Source of the DNA: AP-15 sp963845735
GTDB taxonomy: Bacteria > Pseudomonadota > Alphaproteobacteria > ATCC43930 > CGMCC-115725
DNA: 64,000 nucleotides
Direction of reading: 5' to 3'
Assembly (NCBI GenBank): GCA_963845735.1
Contig: CAWJTR010000001.1
Span: 517,175-581,174 of the forward strand
Shown: piece by piece, positions 46,739 through 55,642 of the stretch
How positions within the stretch are numbered: position 1 is the first letter of the stretch
Layout of the letters: every line of letters begins with the position of its first letter
Position numbers and translations under genes: made by a program
The notes under the pieces: generated by a model
What the model was told of the DNA's origin: nothing
The model's input: the letters and a program-made list of their open reading frames with translations, nothing else
Databases searched by the model: none

Positions 46739-47959
46739 ATGCAGCGGATCGTCGTCCTGGGGGCTGGCTTTGCCGGCCTGTGGGCCGCGATCGGCGCCGC
46801 TCGCAAGCTCGATGAGCTCGGCATCGCCCCCGACCGGGTCGAGATCACGCTCGTCGACCGCAGCCCATGGCATTCGATCCGCGTGCGCAACTACGAGGTC
46901 GATCTCGACGCAACAAGGGTCCCACTCGACGATGTGCTGAGGCCGATCGGCGTCAAGCGCATTCAGGCCGAGGTAACCGGCATCGACTTCGCAAGCCGGC
47001 AGGTCGCATGTTCGGGACCGGACGCGCCAAGTCTCTTGCCCTATGACCGGTTGGTCTTCGCCCTCGGCAGCAGGCTCGCCCGCCCGCCGATCCCGGGCCT
47101 CGACTCTCACGCCTTCGATGTCGACACCTACGACGCCGGCTGCCGGCTCAACGCCCACATCGCGGCGTTGCCGGAGCGAGCGCCATCTCCGGGGCAGTGG
47201 ACCGCGCTGATCATCGGCGGCGGCCTGACCGGCATCGAGGTCGCGACCGAGATGCCTGGGAAATTGCGCGCGGCCCTCGGGAGTGCGCCGGGCACGCCAC
47301 GCGTGATCATTGCCGACCGGCAACCGTGGATCGGCTCCGATATGGGCGAGGAGGCGAGCGCCATAATCGACGAGGCGCTCACGGCGCTCGGCATCGAGAC
47401 CCGGCCCGGCGTCTCGGTCGCCGCGATCGACGAAGCCGGCGCCACCTTGACCTCGGGCGAGCGCATCGCCGCCGCGACAATCGTCTGGTGCGCCGGGATG
47501 CAGGCGCATCCGCTGACGACACTCTTCCCGGTCGAGCGCGATCGGTTCGGCCGCGTTCCGGTCGATCCCTTTCTCAAGGTCGAGGGCATGCCGGCCGAGT
47601 TTGCGACCGGCGACGCCGCCTGGTTTGCGATCGACGGCAGCCATTCCTGCGTGATGTCGTGCCAGCACGGTCGGCCGATGGGCCGCTTCGCCGGGCACAA
47701 TGTCGTCTGCGACTTGCTGGGCCTGCCGATGTTGCCGCTCCAAATCGACTGGTACACGACCATTCTCGATCTCGGTCCTTGGGGAGCGGTCTGCACCGAG
47801 GGCTGGGATCGCCGCGTCGCGACCACAGGGGCTGCCGCCAAGCGCACCAAAGAGACCATCAACCGTCAGCGCATCTATCCGCCGCGTTCCGGCGACCGCC
47901 GAGAGATTCTCGACGCGGCGGCTCCGATCGTCCAGGCGCCACCCGCCTTCTTTCGCTGA
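46739..47959 (+). CDS. FAD-dependent pyridine nucleotide oxidoreductase (type II NADH dehydrogenase-like)
   Basis: A 406-residue two-dinucleotide-binding-domain flavoprotein. The FAD motif is IVVLGAGFAGLWAAIGAARK at the N-terminus, and the NAD motif is WTALIIGGGLTGIEVATEMP near residue 158. The FAD-binding aspartate is near EFATGDAAWFAIDG. A C-terminal membrane-anchoring helix is not obvious. The organisation fits NDH-2-like enzymes that pass electrons to quinones, but the electron acceptor is not proven. It lies between thiolase and nitroreductase genes in the same direction. The frame is intact. Confidence 0.85.
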   Translation: MQRIVVLGAGFAGLWAAIGAARKLDELGIAPDRVEITLVDRSPWHSIRVRNYEVDLDATRVPLDDVLRPIGVKRIQAEVTGIDFASRQVACSGPDAPSLLPYDRLVFALGSRLARPPIPGLDSHAFDVDTYDAGCRLNAHIAALPERAPSPGQWTALIIGGGLTGIEVATEMPGKLRAALGSAPGTPRVIIADRQPWIGSDMGEEASAIIDEALTALGIETRPGVSVAAIDEAGATLTSGERIAAATIVWCAGMQAHPLTTLFPVERDRFGRVPVDPFLKVEGMPAEFATGDAAWFAIDGSHSCVMSCQHGRPMGRFAGHNVVCDLLGLPMLPLQIDWYTTILDLGPWGAVCTEGWDRRVATTGAAAKRTKETINRQRIYPPRSGDRREILDAAAPIVQAPPAFFR

Positions 47960-47968
47960 GGCTGACCT

Positions 47969-48658
47969 ATGCCGGAGATCGGATTATTCGAGGCGATCTA
48001 TTCGGCGCGCTCGTTGCGCCGCCTCAAGCCCGACCCGGTCCCCGAGGCGCTGATCACCAAAATCCTCGATGCCGCGATCCGCGCCCCGTCCGCCGGCAAC
48101 GCGCAAAACTGGGCCTTTGTGGTCGTTCGCGATCCCGAGCAGCGGCGCAAACTCGGCGCCATCTACCGCAAGGCCTCCGACATCGCCGCAGCCATGTATG
48201 CGGCGCGCGGCCGGCCGGCCCACCTCACTGAGCAGCAATTCGCTCGGATGCTGGGAGCGGGCGGGCATCTATGGGAGCACATCGGCGAGGCTCCGGTGCT
48301 CCTTGTCCCGTGCCAGCACCTCCCGGTGGTGCCGCCGCGCGAGTCGCTGCCGCCCGACATTGCCGCCGGCTACGCGAACGAACTCGCTTATGCCGACCGC
48401 ATTCGCGGCGCCAGCATCTACCCTGCCGTGCAGAATATCCTGCTCGCCTGCCGCGCCCTCGGTCTCGGCACCGTGATCACCACCAACCACATCCGCTGCG
48501 AGGGCGAGGTCAAGACCCTGCTCGGCATCCCCGACGACGTCGCGACCTTTGCGCTGATGCCGATCGGCTGGCCCCTCGACAAGTTCGGCCCGCTGACCCG
48601 CCGCCCGCCGGCGGAGGTCAGCCATGCCGACCGCTGGGGAACCCCCTGGCCCGGCTGA
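47969..48658 (+). CDS. nitroreductase family protein
   Basis: A 229-residue FMN-dependent nitroreductase-fold protein. The N-terminal flavin contact is EAIYSARSLRRLKPDPVPEA and the segment AAIRAPSAGNAQNWAFVVVR is typical. The second FMN region is YPAVQNILLACRALGLGTVI. It is 9 nt downstream of the flavoprotein gene, so the two are probably co-transcribed. It reduces an unknown electron-poor substrate with NAD(P)H. The frame is intact. Confidence 0.9.
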   Translation: MPEIGLFEAIYSARSLRRLKPDPVPEALITKILDAAIRAPSAGNAQNWAFVVVRDPEQRRKLGAIYRKASDIAAAMYAARGRPAHLTEQQFARMLGAGGHLWEHIGEAPVLLVPCQHLPVVPPRESLPPDIAAGYANELAYADRIRGASIYPAVQNILLACRALGLGTVITTNHIRCEGEVKTLLGIPDDVATFALMPIGWPLDKFGPLTRRPPAEVSHADRWGTPWPG

Positions 48659-48686
48659 GTTTTATCGGCCGCCTCGCGGTCTCCAG

Positions 48687-49602
48687 CTATTGCCGGGTGT
48701 ACTTCACCACACGGCGCACCCGGCCCCATTCGCCCGGCTGCACGACGTAAAGATCCTTGTGCGAGTCGCACCAGATCCCGTGGCAGGAGCGGTTGACCGG
48801 GCCGTCGCCCCAGCGCGCCAGCCTCTCGCCGTCGAGAGTCAGGATGCTGATCATGCCGCCATTGTGCTCGGGGATGTAAACGGTGTCTTCGTCATCGACA
48901 TAGAAGAACGCCGGGCCAATCAGCTCGGTCGGCCACACGCTCAGCAGCTTGCCGTTCTGGTCGAAGACCTGCACCCGATCGTTTTCGCGGTCGGCCACCA
49001 GCAGACGCCCGCGCCGGTCGATCCATACCCCGTGCGGCAGGTTGAATTGCCCCGGCGCAGTTCCCGGCTCGCCCCAGGAGAAGAGGTATTTCCCGTCCGC
49101 CGAGAATTTGTGGACGCGGGCGTTGCCGTAGCCGTCGCTCATGAACATCTCGCCGCTGGGCGCAAAGGCGATGTCGGTCGGCAGGTTGAACGGGCCGCCG
49201 CCATGCGTCACCTGCTTATAGGCGGCCGAACTGAACTGGTCCGGCGGCACGCCGGTGTCGGAGCGCTCGCCTTTGACGCCGATGGTCTGCAACAGCTTGC
49301 CATCGGTGGTGAATTTCATGAACTGGCCGTGGTACTCGTCGGTGAGCCAGACGAAATCGTTCTCGTCGATGCGGATCGCATGGGGAAAAGAAAACAATCC
49401 TGCGCCCCATGACGACAGGAAGTTGCCGTCCCGGTCGAAGATCACCACCGGATGTTCGGCGTTTCGGTTGAAGCAATAGACCCGGTCCTGAGAATCGACT
49501 GAAACCGCGCACGCCCTGACCTCTACATTGGCCGGAGGGCTTCATCCAATTCTCGTTGACGTTGTAGGTGTATTTGCCGGTGCCGACGACGGGATCCATC
49601 AT
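48687..49602 (-). CDS. NHL-repeat beta-propeller protein, frame broken near 49525
   Basis: A protein of about 304 residues made of NHL-type repeats, each with a G-x-F/L-x-P pattern: FSFPHAIRIDENDFVWLTDE, GPFNLPTDIAFAPSGEMFMS, PGQFNLPHGVWIDRRGRLLV. The start at 49602 follows AAGGGGG and gives MMDPVVGTGKYTYNVNENWM. After a shift near 49525 the next blade reads VSVDSQDRVYCFNRNAEHPV. It resembles the family that includes peptidyl-alpha-hydroxyglycine amidating lyase, but catalytic function is not established. No signal peptide is visible. Confidence 0.82.
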
Positions 49603-49868
49603 TTCCCCCTTCCCATTTTCTGTGATCGTGGAGGACTGCATCGGGACGACTATAGCAGGGACCGCGCCCGAGAGGTTCGATAAACGCTGTGCCGGCGATC
49701 TGCTCGCGCCGGCACCTTGGTTCTGGTAGATTGGAGCGTCATGCGCCGCGGGGAAGGCGTGCGTTGGATTGCGGAGACAGCGAATTCGCGCCAATCTTCG
49801 CTTCGACGGCAATGAGTGGAACCTAGACGCGTTCTCGTAGAGGCGGCTTCGACAAAAGGATGACGATC

Positions 49869-50768
49869 ATGGCCGATGACCAGATGATGTCGCAGATGTC
49901 CAGAAAAGCCGGGTTCATCGCAGCACTCGATCAGAGCGGCGGCTCGACGCCAGGGGCGCTGCGCCTTTATGGCATTCCCGACAGCGCCTACGCTGACGAC
50001 CAGCAGAAGATGTTTCGGCTGATCCACGAGTTCAGGGTGCGAATGATGACCGCGCCCGCCTTTACCGGCGACAAGGTCATCGGCACGATCCTGTTCGAAG
50101 GGACGATGGACGGCGAGGTGCGCGGCAAGCCGACGCCTTCGTATCTGTGGGAAGACCGGGGCGTTGTGCCGATTGTCAAAGTCGACCGCGGGCTCGAATC
50201 CGAAAAGGACGGCGTCCAGCTGATGCGGCCGATGCCGCAGCTTGATCAGCTGTGCGAGCGCGCGGTCAAGCTCGGTGTCTTTGGTACCAAGATGCGCTCG
50301 GTGATCAACCTCGCCAACAAGGACGGGATTGCCGCGATTGCGGCACAGCAGTTCGAGTTTGGCGACCAGATTGCCCGCCACGGGCTGATGCCGATCCTCG
50401 AACCCGAGGTGTCGATCAAGAGCCCCGACAAAAAGGGCGCCGAGGCGATCCTTTGCGATGAGCTCAAAAAACGCGCCGACGCACTGCCGGCGGGCCGGCA
50501 GGTCATGTTCAAGCTGACCTTGCCCGATGTTCCCGATCTTTATAAGCCGCTGGTCGACCACCCGCGCTGCGCCCGGGTCGTGGCTCTTTCCGGCGGCTAC
50601 AGCCGAGCCGACGCGTGCCAAAAGCTCGCCGCCAATCACGGCATGATCGCAAGCTTCTCCCGCGCCCTCGCCCAGGATCTGAGGGTGTCGATGAGCGACG
50701 CCGAATTCGAGGCCGCCCTAGCGCAATCGATCGACGAGATCTACAGCGCCTCGACCGCCAAGGCCTGA
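49869..50768 (+). CDS. class I fructose-bisphosphate aldolase
   Basis: A 299-residue Schiff-base aldolase of the bacterial class I type. It starts MADDQMMSQMSRKAGFIAAL, followed by DQSGGSTPGALRLYGIPDSA. The active-site region includes TKMRSVINLANKDGIAAIAA and the lysine segment RQVMFKLTLPDVPDLYKPLV. The ATG at 49869 has AAAAGG at a good spacing, whereas the ATG at 49860 would be too close. The frame is intact. It is upstream of thiE, separated by a REP-like repeat. Confidence 0.88.
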   Translation: MADDQMMSQMSRKAGFIAALDQSGGSTPGALRLYGIPDSAYADDQQKMFRLIHEFRVRMMTAPAFTGDKVIGTILFEGTMDGEVRGKPTPSYLWEDRGVVPIVKVDRGLESEKDGVQLMRPMPQLDQLCERAVKLGVFGTKMRSVINLANKDGIAAIAAQQFEFGDQIARHGLMPILEPEVSIKSPDKKGAEAILCDELKKRADALPAGRQVMFKLTLPDVPDLYKPLVDHPRCARVVALSGGYSRADACQKLAANHGMIASFSRALAQDLRVSMSDAEFEAALAQSIDEIYSASTAKA

Positions 50769-50857
50769 GGAGCGCAGAATCGTGGATCAAGATCATCAGG
50801 ATCTATCAGGGTTAAGGATTGATCCCGGAGCCCGTACCCCAAATCGGTCGGCTCCTC

Positions 50858-50942
50858 TCGTCATTCCCGCGAAAGCGGGAATCCAGGGCAACCGACGCAG
50901 CACTTGATCCCTGGGTCCCCGCTTTCGCGGGGACGACGGGGA
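50858..50942. repeat. REP-like double hairpin
   Basis: Two hairpins face each other: TTCCCGC-GAAA-GCGGGAA (50864-50881) and GTCCCCGC-TTTC-GCGGGGAC (50915-50934). The whole segment is also one larger imperfect inverted repeat, with CCAGGG and CCCTGG bounding the loop. Elements of this design are common dispersed repeats in proteobacteria. It fills the gap between the aldolase gene and thiE. Confidence 0.7.
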
Positions 50943-50956
50943 GTAGGGAAACAAGA

Positions 50957-51638
50957 ATGGCGTTAGCACGCAGCGGATCGGCTGAAGACCGGGCGACGAC
51001 GCGGCTTTACCTGATCACGCCGCCGGCGCTCGATCCCGACCGATTTGCGAAGGAACTCGAAGAGGCGCTGGCGGGCGGCGATGTCGCCTGCCTGCAATTG
51101 CGGCTCAAGGACGTTGCCGACGACGCGGTTCGGCGCGCTACCGCGGGTATTGCAGCCGATCGCGCAGGCGCACGATGTCGCCTTTATCATGAACGACCGC
51201 CCCGACCTCGCCGCCGAGCTCGACTGTGACGGCGTCCATGTCGGCGAGGAGGATATGCCTTATGCCGAGGCGCGGCGCCTGCTCGGCCCGGACCGGATCG
51301 TCGGGGTGACCTGCGGCGACAGCCGGGACCGCGCCATTACCGCCGCCGAGGCCGGCGCCGATTATGTCGCCTTCGGCGCGTTTTTTCCGAGCATGACAAA
51401 GACTGCGACCAAGCACCGCGCCGATCCCGAGGTGCTGCGCGACTGGAGCGAAACGACGGTCGTGCCGTGCTGCGCGATCGGCGGCATCACCCAACAGAAT
51501 TGCGGACCCCTGGTCGAAGCCGGCGCCGATTTCCTCGCCGTCATCGGCGCGATCTGGTCCTATCCCGCCGGCCCCCGCGCCGCCGTCGCCGACTTCAACG
51601 AAGTGTTCGCCAGATACGGGAGGGCTTTTCGCCGGTAG
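50957..51638 (+). CDS. thiE: thiamine phosphate synthase, frame broken near 51145
   Basis: A TIM-barrel enzyme joining HMP-diphosphate and thiazole phosphate. The N-terminus has TRLYLITPPALDPDRFAKEL. After a shift near 51145 the body reads QAHDVAFIMNDRPDLAAELD and CDGVHVGEEDMPYAEARRLL, with phosphate-site segments ITAAEAGADYVAFGAFFPSM and AIGGITQQNCGPLVEAGADF. Joined, it is about 227 residues. The start MALARSGSAEDRATTRLYLI at 50957 avoids the repeat just upstream. No thiamine riboswitch (thi-box) was recognised before it, and no other thi genes are near. Confidence 0.87.
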
Positions 51639-51733
51639 AAAAGTCCCGCAGCGGCTCTTGGAGCGAAAGTGCTGATCGCCGTGCTGCCCTTTGGATGCGC
51701 AGCGGGGGACAAACGCCTGCAAGTGAGCCTATT

Positions 51734-52774
51734 TCATTCTACCGGCGCCCACAGCACATCTTCGATATGGTGGGCGGCGGTGCGCAGCATGACCAGGCGG
51801 TCGAAGCCGAGCGCGATGCCGGCTGAGGGCGGCAGGCCGTATTCGAGGGCGGCGAGGAAATCCTCGTCGATCGGGTAGGTTTCGCCGTAGAGCGCCTGTT
51901 TCTTGGCTTGGTCGGCGCGAAAGCGGGCGCGCTGCTCGGCCGGGTCGGTCAATTCGCCAAAGGCGTTGGCGAGCTCGAGGCCGCAGACATAAAGCTCGAA
52001 GCGCTCGGCGAGGCGGGGATCGGCGGGGTTGCGCCGCGACAATGCCGCCATCGACGCCGGGAAATCGTACAGCACCGTCGGCGCGCCGATGCCGAGATGG
52101 GGTTCGATCCGGTCGAGGAAGATGCGGAAATAGAGCGCCTCCCAATCGTCGCCCGGATGCGGCTCGACGCCGATCCGACGCGCCTCGGCAGCCAGCAATC
52201 CGACATCAGGATCGAGCGGGTCGGGCGCCGTCGCCAGAATGTCGATGCCGCAATGTTGCTGGAACGCTTCGGCCACGCTGATTTCTTGCCAGGCCCGCCC
52301 GGCATCGGCGGTGCGCCCGCGCCATGCCAACGCCTGGCCGCCGGCCGCCGCCTGGCACGCGCACAGCAGGCCAACGCAGTCCGGAAGCAGATCGCGCCAT
52401 GAAGCGCCGGCCCGATACCATTCGAGCATCGAAAATTCGGGATGATGGGTGGCGCTGCGCTCGCCGTCGCGAAAGACATGGGCGAGCTGCCAGATCTGCG
52501 GCATCCCGGCGACCAGCAGTTTTTTCATCGCAAATTCCGGGGAGGTATGGAGATACCGGCGCAATGACCGGCCGTCGCGCGGGTCGTGCAATTCGGTGGC
52601 AAAGGCCTTCAAATGCGGTTCGAGCCCGGGGCTCACTTGGAGCGCCGGCGTATCGACCTCGACAAACCCTCGCGCTGTGAAAAACGCGCGTGCCGCGGCC
52701 AGAATGCGACCGCGCTTTTCCAGCCGTCCACGGCGCAATGCAAAGCGCTCCGGTCGCCACCATTGCTCCACCAC
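51734..52774 (-). CDS. epmA: EF-P lysine ligase EpmA (GenX/PoxA)
   Basis: A 346-residue truncated class II lysyl-tRNA synthetase lacking the anticodon-binding domain. It starts directly with the catalytic domain (RILAAARAFFTARGFVEVDT). Motif 2 is QIWQLAHVFRDGERSATHHP and motif 3 is SAGIALGFDRLVMLRTAAHH. The family attaches beta-lysine to a conserved lysine of elongation factor P. It is divergent from efp with 90 nt between the starts, a direct functional link. EpmB, the 2,3-aminomutase, is not in the window. The frame is intact. Confidence 0.93.
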   Translation of the reverse strand: MVEQWWRPERFALRRGRLEKRGRILAAARAFFTARGFVEVDTPALQVSPGLEPHLKAFATELHDPRDGRSLRRYLHTSPEFAMKKLLVAGMPQIWQLAHVFRDGERSATHHPEFSMLEWYRAGASWRDLLPDCVGLLCACQAAAGGQALAWRGRTADAGRAWQEISVAEAFQQHCGIDILATAPDPLDPDVGLLAAEARRIGVEPHPGDDWEALYFRIFLDRIEPHLGIGAPTVLYDFPASMAALSRRNPADPRLAERFELYVCGLELANAFGELTDPAEQRARFRADQAKKQALYGETYPIDEDFLAALEYGLPPSAGIALGFDRLVMLRTAAHHIEDVLWAPVE

Positions 52775-52864
52775 TTCGCCGCTCCGTCTTGTCGTAAGCT
52801 CGGCCCGTGCTAATGTCTGGGCAGCAATCGCGCCCGATCCAAGCGCCCTTCCAGGACTATTGTC

Positions 52865-53432
52865 ATGAAGATCAACGCCATCGACATCAAGCCGGGCAAC
52901 GTCCTCGAATACCAGGGCAAATTGTGGATCGTGCTGAAGCGAGAGCTGGTGCAGCCGGGCAAGGGCGGCGCCTTTGCCCAGGTCGAGATGCGCGATTTAC
53001 GCGGGTGGAACCAAGCTCAACGACCGCTTTCGCACGCAGGAGACGGTCGAGCGCGTTCGCCTCGACGAAAAGGAGATGCAGTTCCTGTTCATGGAGAACG
53101 CACAGGCAACCTTCATGGACAATGACAGCTTCGAGCAGATCTCGATCCCGGCCGAGATGATCGGCGAGCCGGCCGATTTTCTGCGCGACGGCATGGTGTG
53201 CACGGTGATGCTGCACGAAGGCACGCCGCTCTCGGTCGAGCTGCCGCCGAGCGTGGTGATGGAGGTGGTCGAGGCCGATCCGGTCGTGCGCGGCCAGACC
53301 GCATCGTCCTCCTACAAGCCGGGCAAGCTCGACAACGGGCGCCGGGTCTTGATCCCGCCCTACATCGAGGCCGGCACCCGCATCGTCGTCAACACCGCCG
53401 ACGGCAGTTATATGGAACGGGCGAAGGACTGA
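52865..53432 (+). CDS. efp: elongation factor P, frame broken at a G3 run near 53004
   Basis: EF-P relieves ribosome stalling at polyproline. Domain I reads KINAIDIKPGNVLEYQGKLW and the modification loop is ELVQPGKGGAFAQVEMRDL, with the lysine expected by EpmA. One extra G at 53003-53005 breaks the expected RDLRGGTKLNDRF. The rest reads intact to YIEAGTRIVVNTADGSYMER. The joined length is about 189 residues, normal. Because EF-P is single-copy here and its ligase gene is intact, the break is most likely a sequence error. Confidence 0.94.
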
Positions 53433-53453
53433 GCGTCAGGCGCGGTCATGGTG

Positions 53454-54266
53454 ATGCGCTCGCCGGTCTTGAATGTGATGGCGAATGCCGCGTTGAAGGC
53501 GGCGCGCGGCCTGTTGCGCGATTTCGGCGAGGTCGAGCAGCTCCAGGTCTCGGTCAAGGGCCCGGGCGATTTCGTCTCGACCGCCGACCTCAAGGCCGAG
53601 CGCACCATCAAGAACGAGCTGACCCGCGCTCGCCCCGGCTATTCGCTGCTGTTCGAGGAGGGCGGCGCCGAGACGGGATCGGACCCCCACCACCGCTGGA
53701 TCGTCGATCCGCTCGACGGCACGACCAATTTTCTGCACGGCATCCCGCACTTTGCGATCTCGATTGCGCTCGAGCGCGATGGCGAGATCGTTGCCGGCCT
53801 CGTCTACGACCCGGTCCGCGACGAAATGTATTCGGCCGAAAAGGGCCTCGGCGCCTACGTCAACGATCGCCGGCTCAGAGTATCGGCGCGGCGGCGGCTC
53901 GCCGAGGCGGTGATCGGCACCGGTATGCCGTTCGCCGATCGTGGCGATCGGCCGGCCTATCTCGCAAGCCTGGCCGCAGTCATGGCTGCGACCAGCGGGG
54001 TGCGCCGCATCGGCGCGGCGGCGCTCGATCTCGCCTACGTGGCCGCCGGCCGGTTTGAGGGGTTCTGGGAATTCGGGCTCGCGCCGTGGGACATCGCCGC
54101 CGGGTTTCTGCTGGTGCGCGAGGCGGGGGGTTATGTCAGCGATCTGTCCGGTGGCCACGCGATGATGACGAGCGGCGACGTGCTGGCCGCCAACGATCAC
54201 CTGCATTTGCCGCTGGCGGCGCTGATCCGGGATGCGATGCGCACCTCCCGGGCGGCGGCCGAATAG
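53454..54266 (+). CDS. suhB: inositol monophosphatase family protein
   Basis: A 270-residue Mg-dependent phosphatase of the IMPase/SuhB family. The first metal motif is WIVDPLDGTTNFLHGIPHFA near residue 85, the earlier metal glutamate is in LLFEEGGAETGSD, and the C-terminal motif is GLAPWDIAAGFLLVREAGGY. SuhB-type members also act in rRNA transcription complexes; which role applies here is not readable. It is 21 nt downstream of efp. The ATG at 53454 is taken over the one at 53448. The frame is intact. Confidence 0.9.
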   Translation: MRSPVLNVMANAALKAARGLLRDFGEVEQLQVSVKGPGDFVSTADLKAERTIKNELTRARPGYSLLFEEGGAETGSDPHHRWIVDPLDGTTNFLHGIPHFAISIALERDGEIVAGLVYDPVRDEMYSAEKGLGAYVNDRRLRVSARRRLAEAVIGTGMPFADRGDRPAYLASLAAVMAATSGVRRIGAAALDLAYVAAGRFEGFWEFGLAPWDIAAGFLLVREAGGYVSDLSGGHAMMTSGDVLAANDHLHLPLAALIRDAMRTSRAAAE

Positions 54267-54342
54267 CGACACCGCCCTCGGGAACCTCGCTGCCCGAGAC
54301 CGGGCTCATCCGACTAAGAGTGCGGCAACCAATTCTATGGTA

Positions 54343-54356
54343 GTCTCCCGGGAGAC
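54343..54356. promoter_or_regulatory. perfect 14-bp palindrome upstream of the TolQ-like gene
   Basis: GTCTCCCGGGAGAC is a perfect palindrome in the 195-nt gap between the phosphatase gene and the TolQ-like gene, 106 nt before the latter. It could be a regulator site or the centre of a small hairpin. Function is inferred only from symmetry and position. Confidence 0.35.
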
Positions 54357-54461
54357 CGGGTTTGGGGGTGGCGGTGGAAATGTGCATCGTGCTCAGCCGG
54401 CTTGCCGCGCCTTCGGACCTGGTGAGAGCTTCGCGATGACCAGCCGATCGGGTCTTTCTTC

Positions 54462-55621
54462 ATGAACCGCTCGCGCCGCTTCCTGGTGCGGATGGTGGTG
54501 TTTCTGGCGTTGGTGGCCGCGCTGGCGATGGCGCTCGGGCGTCCGCTGGTGGCGGCCTTCATGGGCAATCCCGGGGTCAACGGCGTCATTATCGGCATCC
54601 TAATTGCCGGCATCGCCTATATTTTTCGTCAGGTGCTGCTGCTCGATCCCGAAATTGATTGGATCGAGAATTTTCGGCATTTGGAGGCGGGCGGCGAGGA
54701 AGCGGTGGCGGGCCGCCGGCCAGCGCGCCCGGCTGCTCGCACCGATGGCGCGCATGCTGGGTGCGCGCCAGGTCGGGCGGGTCAGCCTGTCGACGAGTTC
54801 TTTGCAGACCCTGCTTGACGGTATCGGCTCGCGCCTCAACGAGACCCGCGAGACCTCACGCTATCTGATCGGCGTGCTGATTTTTCTAGGCCTTCTAGGG
54901 ACTTTTTACGGGCTTCTGGAGACGGTGCGGTCGGTCGGCGGGGTGATCGGCGGATTGAACGTCGGCGGCAGTGATCTCGCCGGCGCCTTCGCCAACCTCA
55001 AATCGGGGCTGGAATCGCCGCTGGCCGGGATGAGCACCGCGTTCAGTTCGTCGCTGTTCGGGCTCGCCGGCAGTCTCGTGCTGGGTTTTCTCGACCTCCA
55101 GGCGGGTCAGGCGCAAAACCGCTTCTACAATGATCTGGAAGAGTGGCTGTCGACTTACACGCGGCTTGTCGGGCGGTGGTCTGGGCGATGGCGGAGACGC
55201 CGCGGTCCCGGTCTATATCCAGGCGCTGCTCGAACAAACTGCTGACAGCCTGGAAAACCTGCAACGCATCCTCGCCCGCGGCGAAGAAAGCCGCATCGGC
55301 GCCAATTCCACCCTAACCGCTCTGACCGATCGCCTCGGCCTCCTCGGCGACCAGATGAAGGCCGGGCAGATGCTGATGCTGCGGCTCGCCGAGAACCAGC
55401 TGGAACTGAAACCGGCGCTCGCCCGTCTCGGGGATATCGCCGAAGGCGCGGTCGGGCACGACGACGCGCTGCGCGGTCATCTGCGCAATATCGAGGCATA
55501 TACCGCGCGACTGATCGAGGATTTGGCGCAGGGCCGGGCGCAAAGCGTGCAGGAATTGCGCGGCGAGATCCGCATCCTGGCCCGCACCATCGCCGCGCTG
55601 GCCGAAGAAGGTCGGCGCTGA
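54462..55621 (+). CDS. MotA/TolQ/ExbB-type proton channel protein, frame breaks near 54705 and 55180
   Basis: A membrane protein of about 386 residues. The N-terminal helices are MVVFLALVAALAMALGRPL and VNGVIIGILIAGIAYIFRQV. After a shift near 54705 it reads SRYLIGVLIFLGLLGTFYGL, the conserved proton-channel helix, and LAGMSTAFSSSLFGLAGSLV. After a shift near 55180 a soluble C-terminal helical region follows (PVYIQALLEQTADSLENLQR). This architecture fits the TolQ-like partner of the OmpA-domain protein encoded 21 nt downstream. There are no flagellar genes around, so it is probably not a flagellar stator. Confidence 0.8.
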
Positions 55622-55642
55622 GCGCGGACGGGCTGCTGAGCC

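Noticed and set aside
50769..50956. Thiamine riboswitch upstream of thiE
   Set aside because: The gap is filled by a REP-like double hairpin; no CUGAGA-type thi-box core was found.
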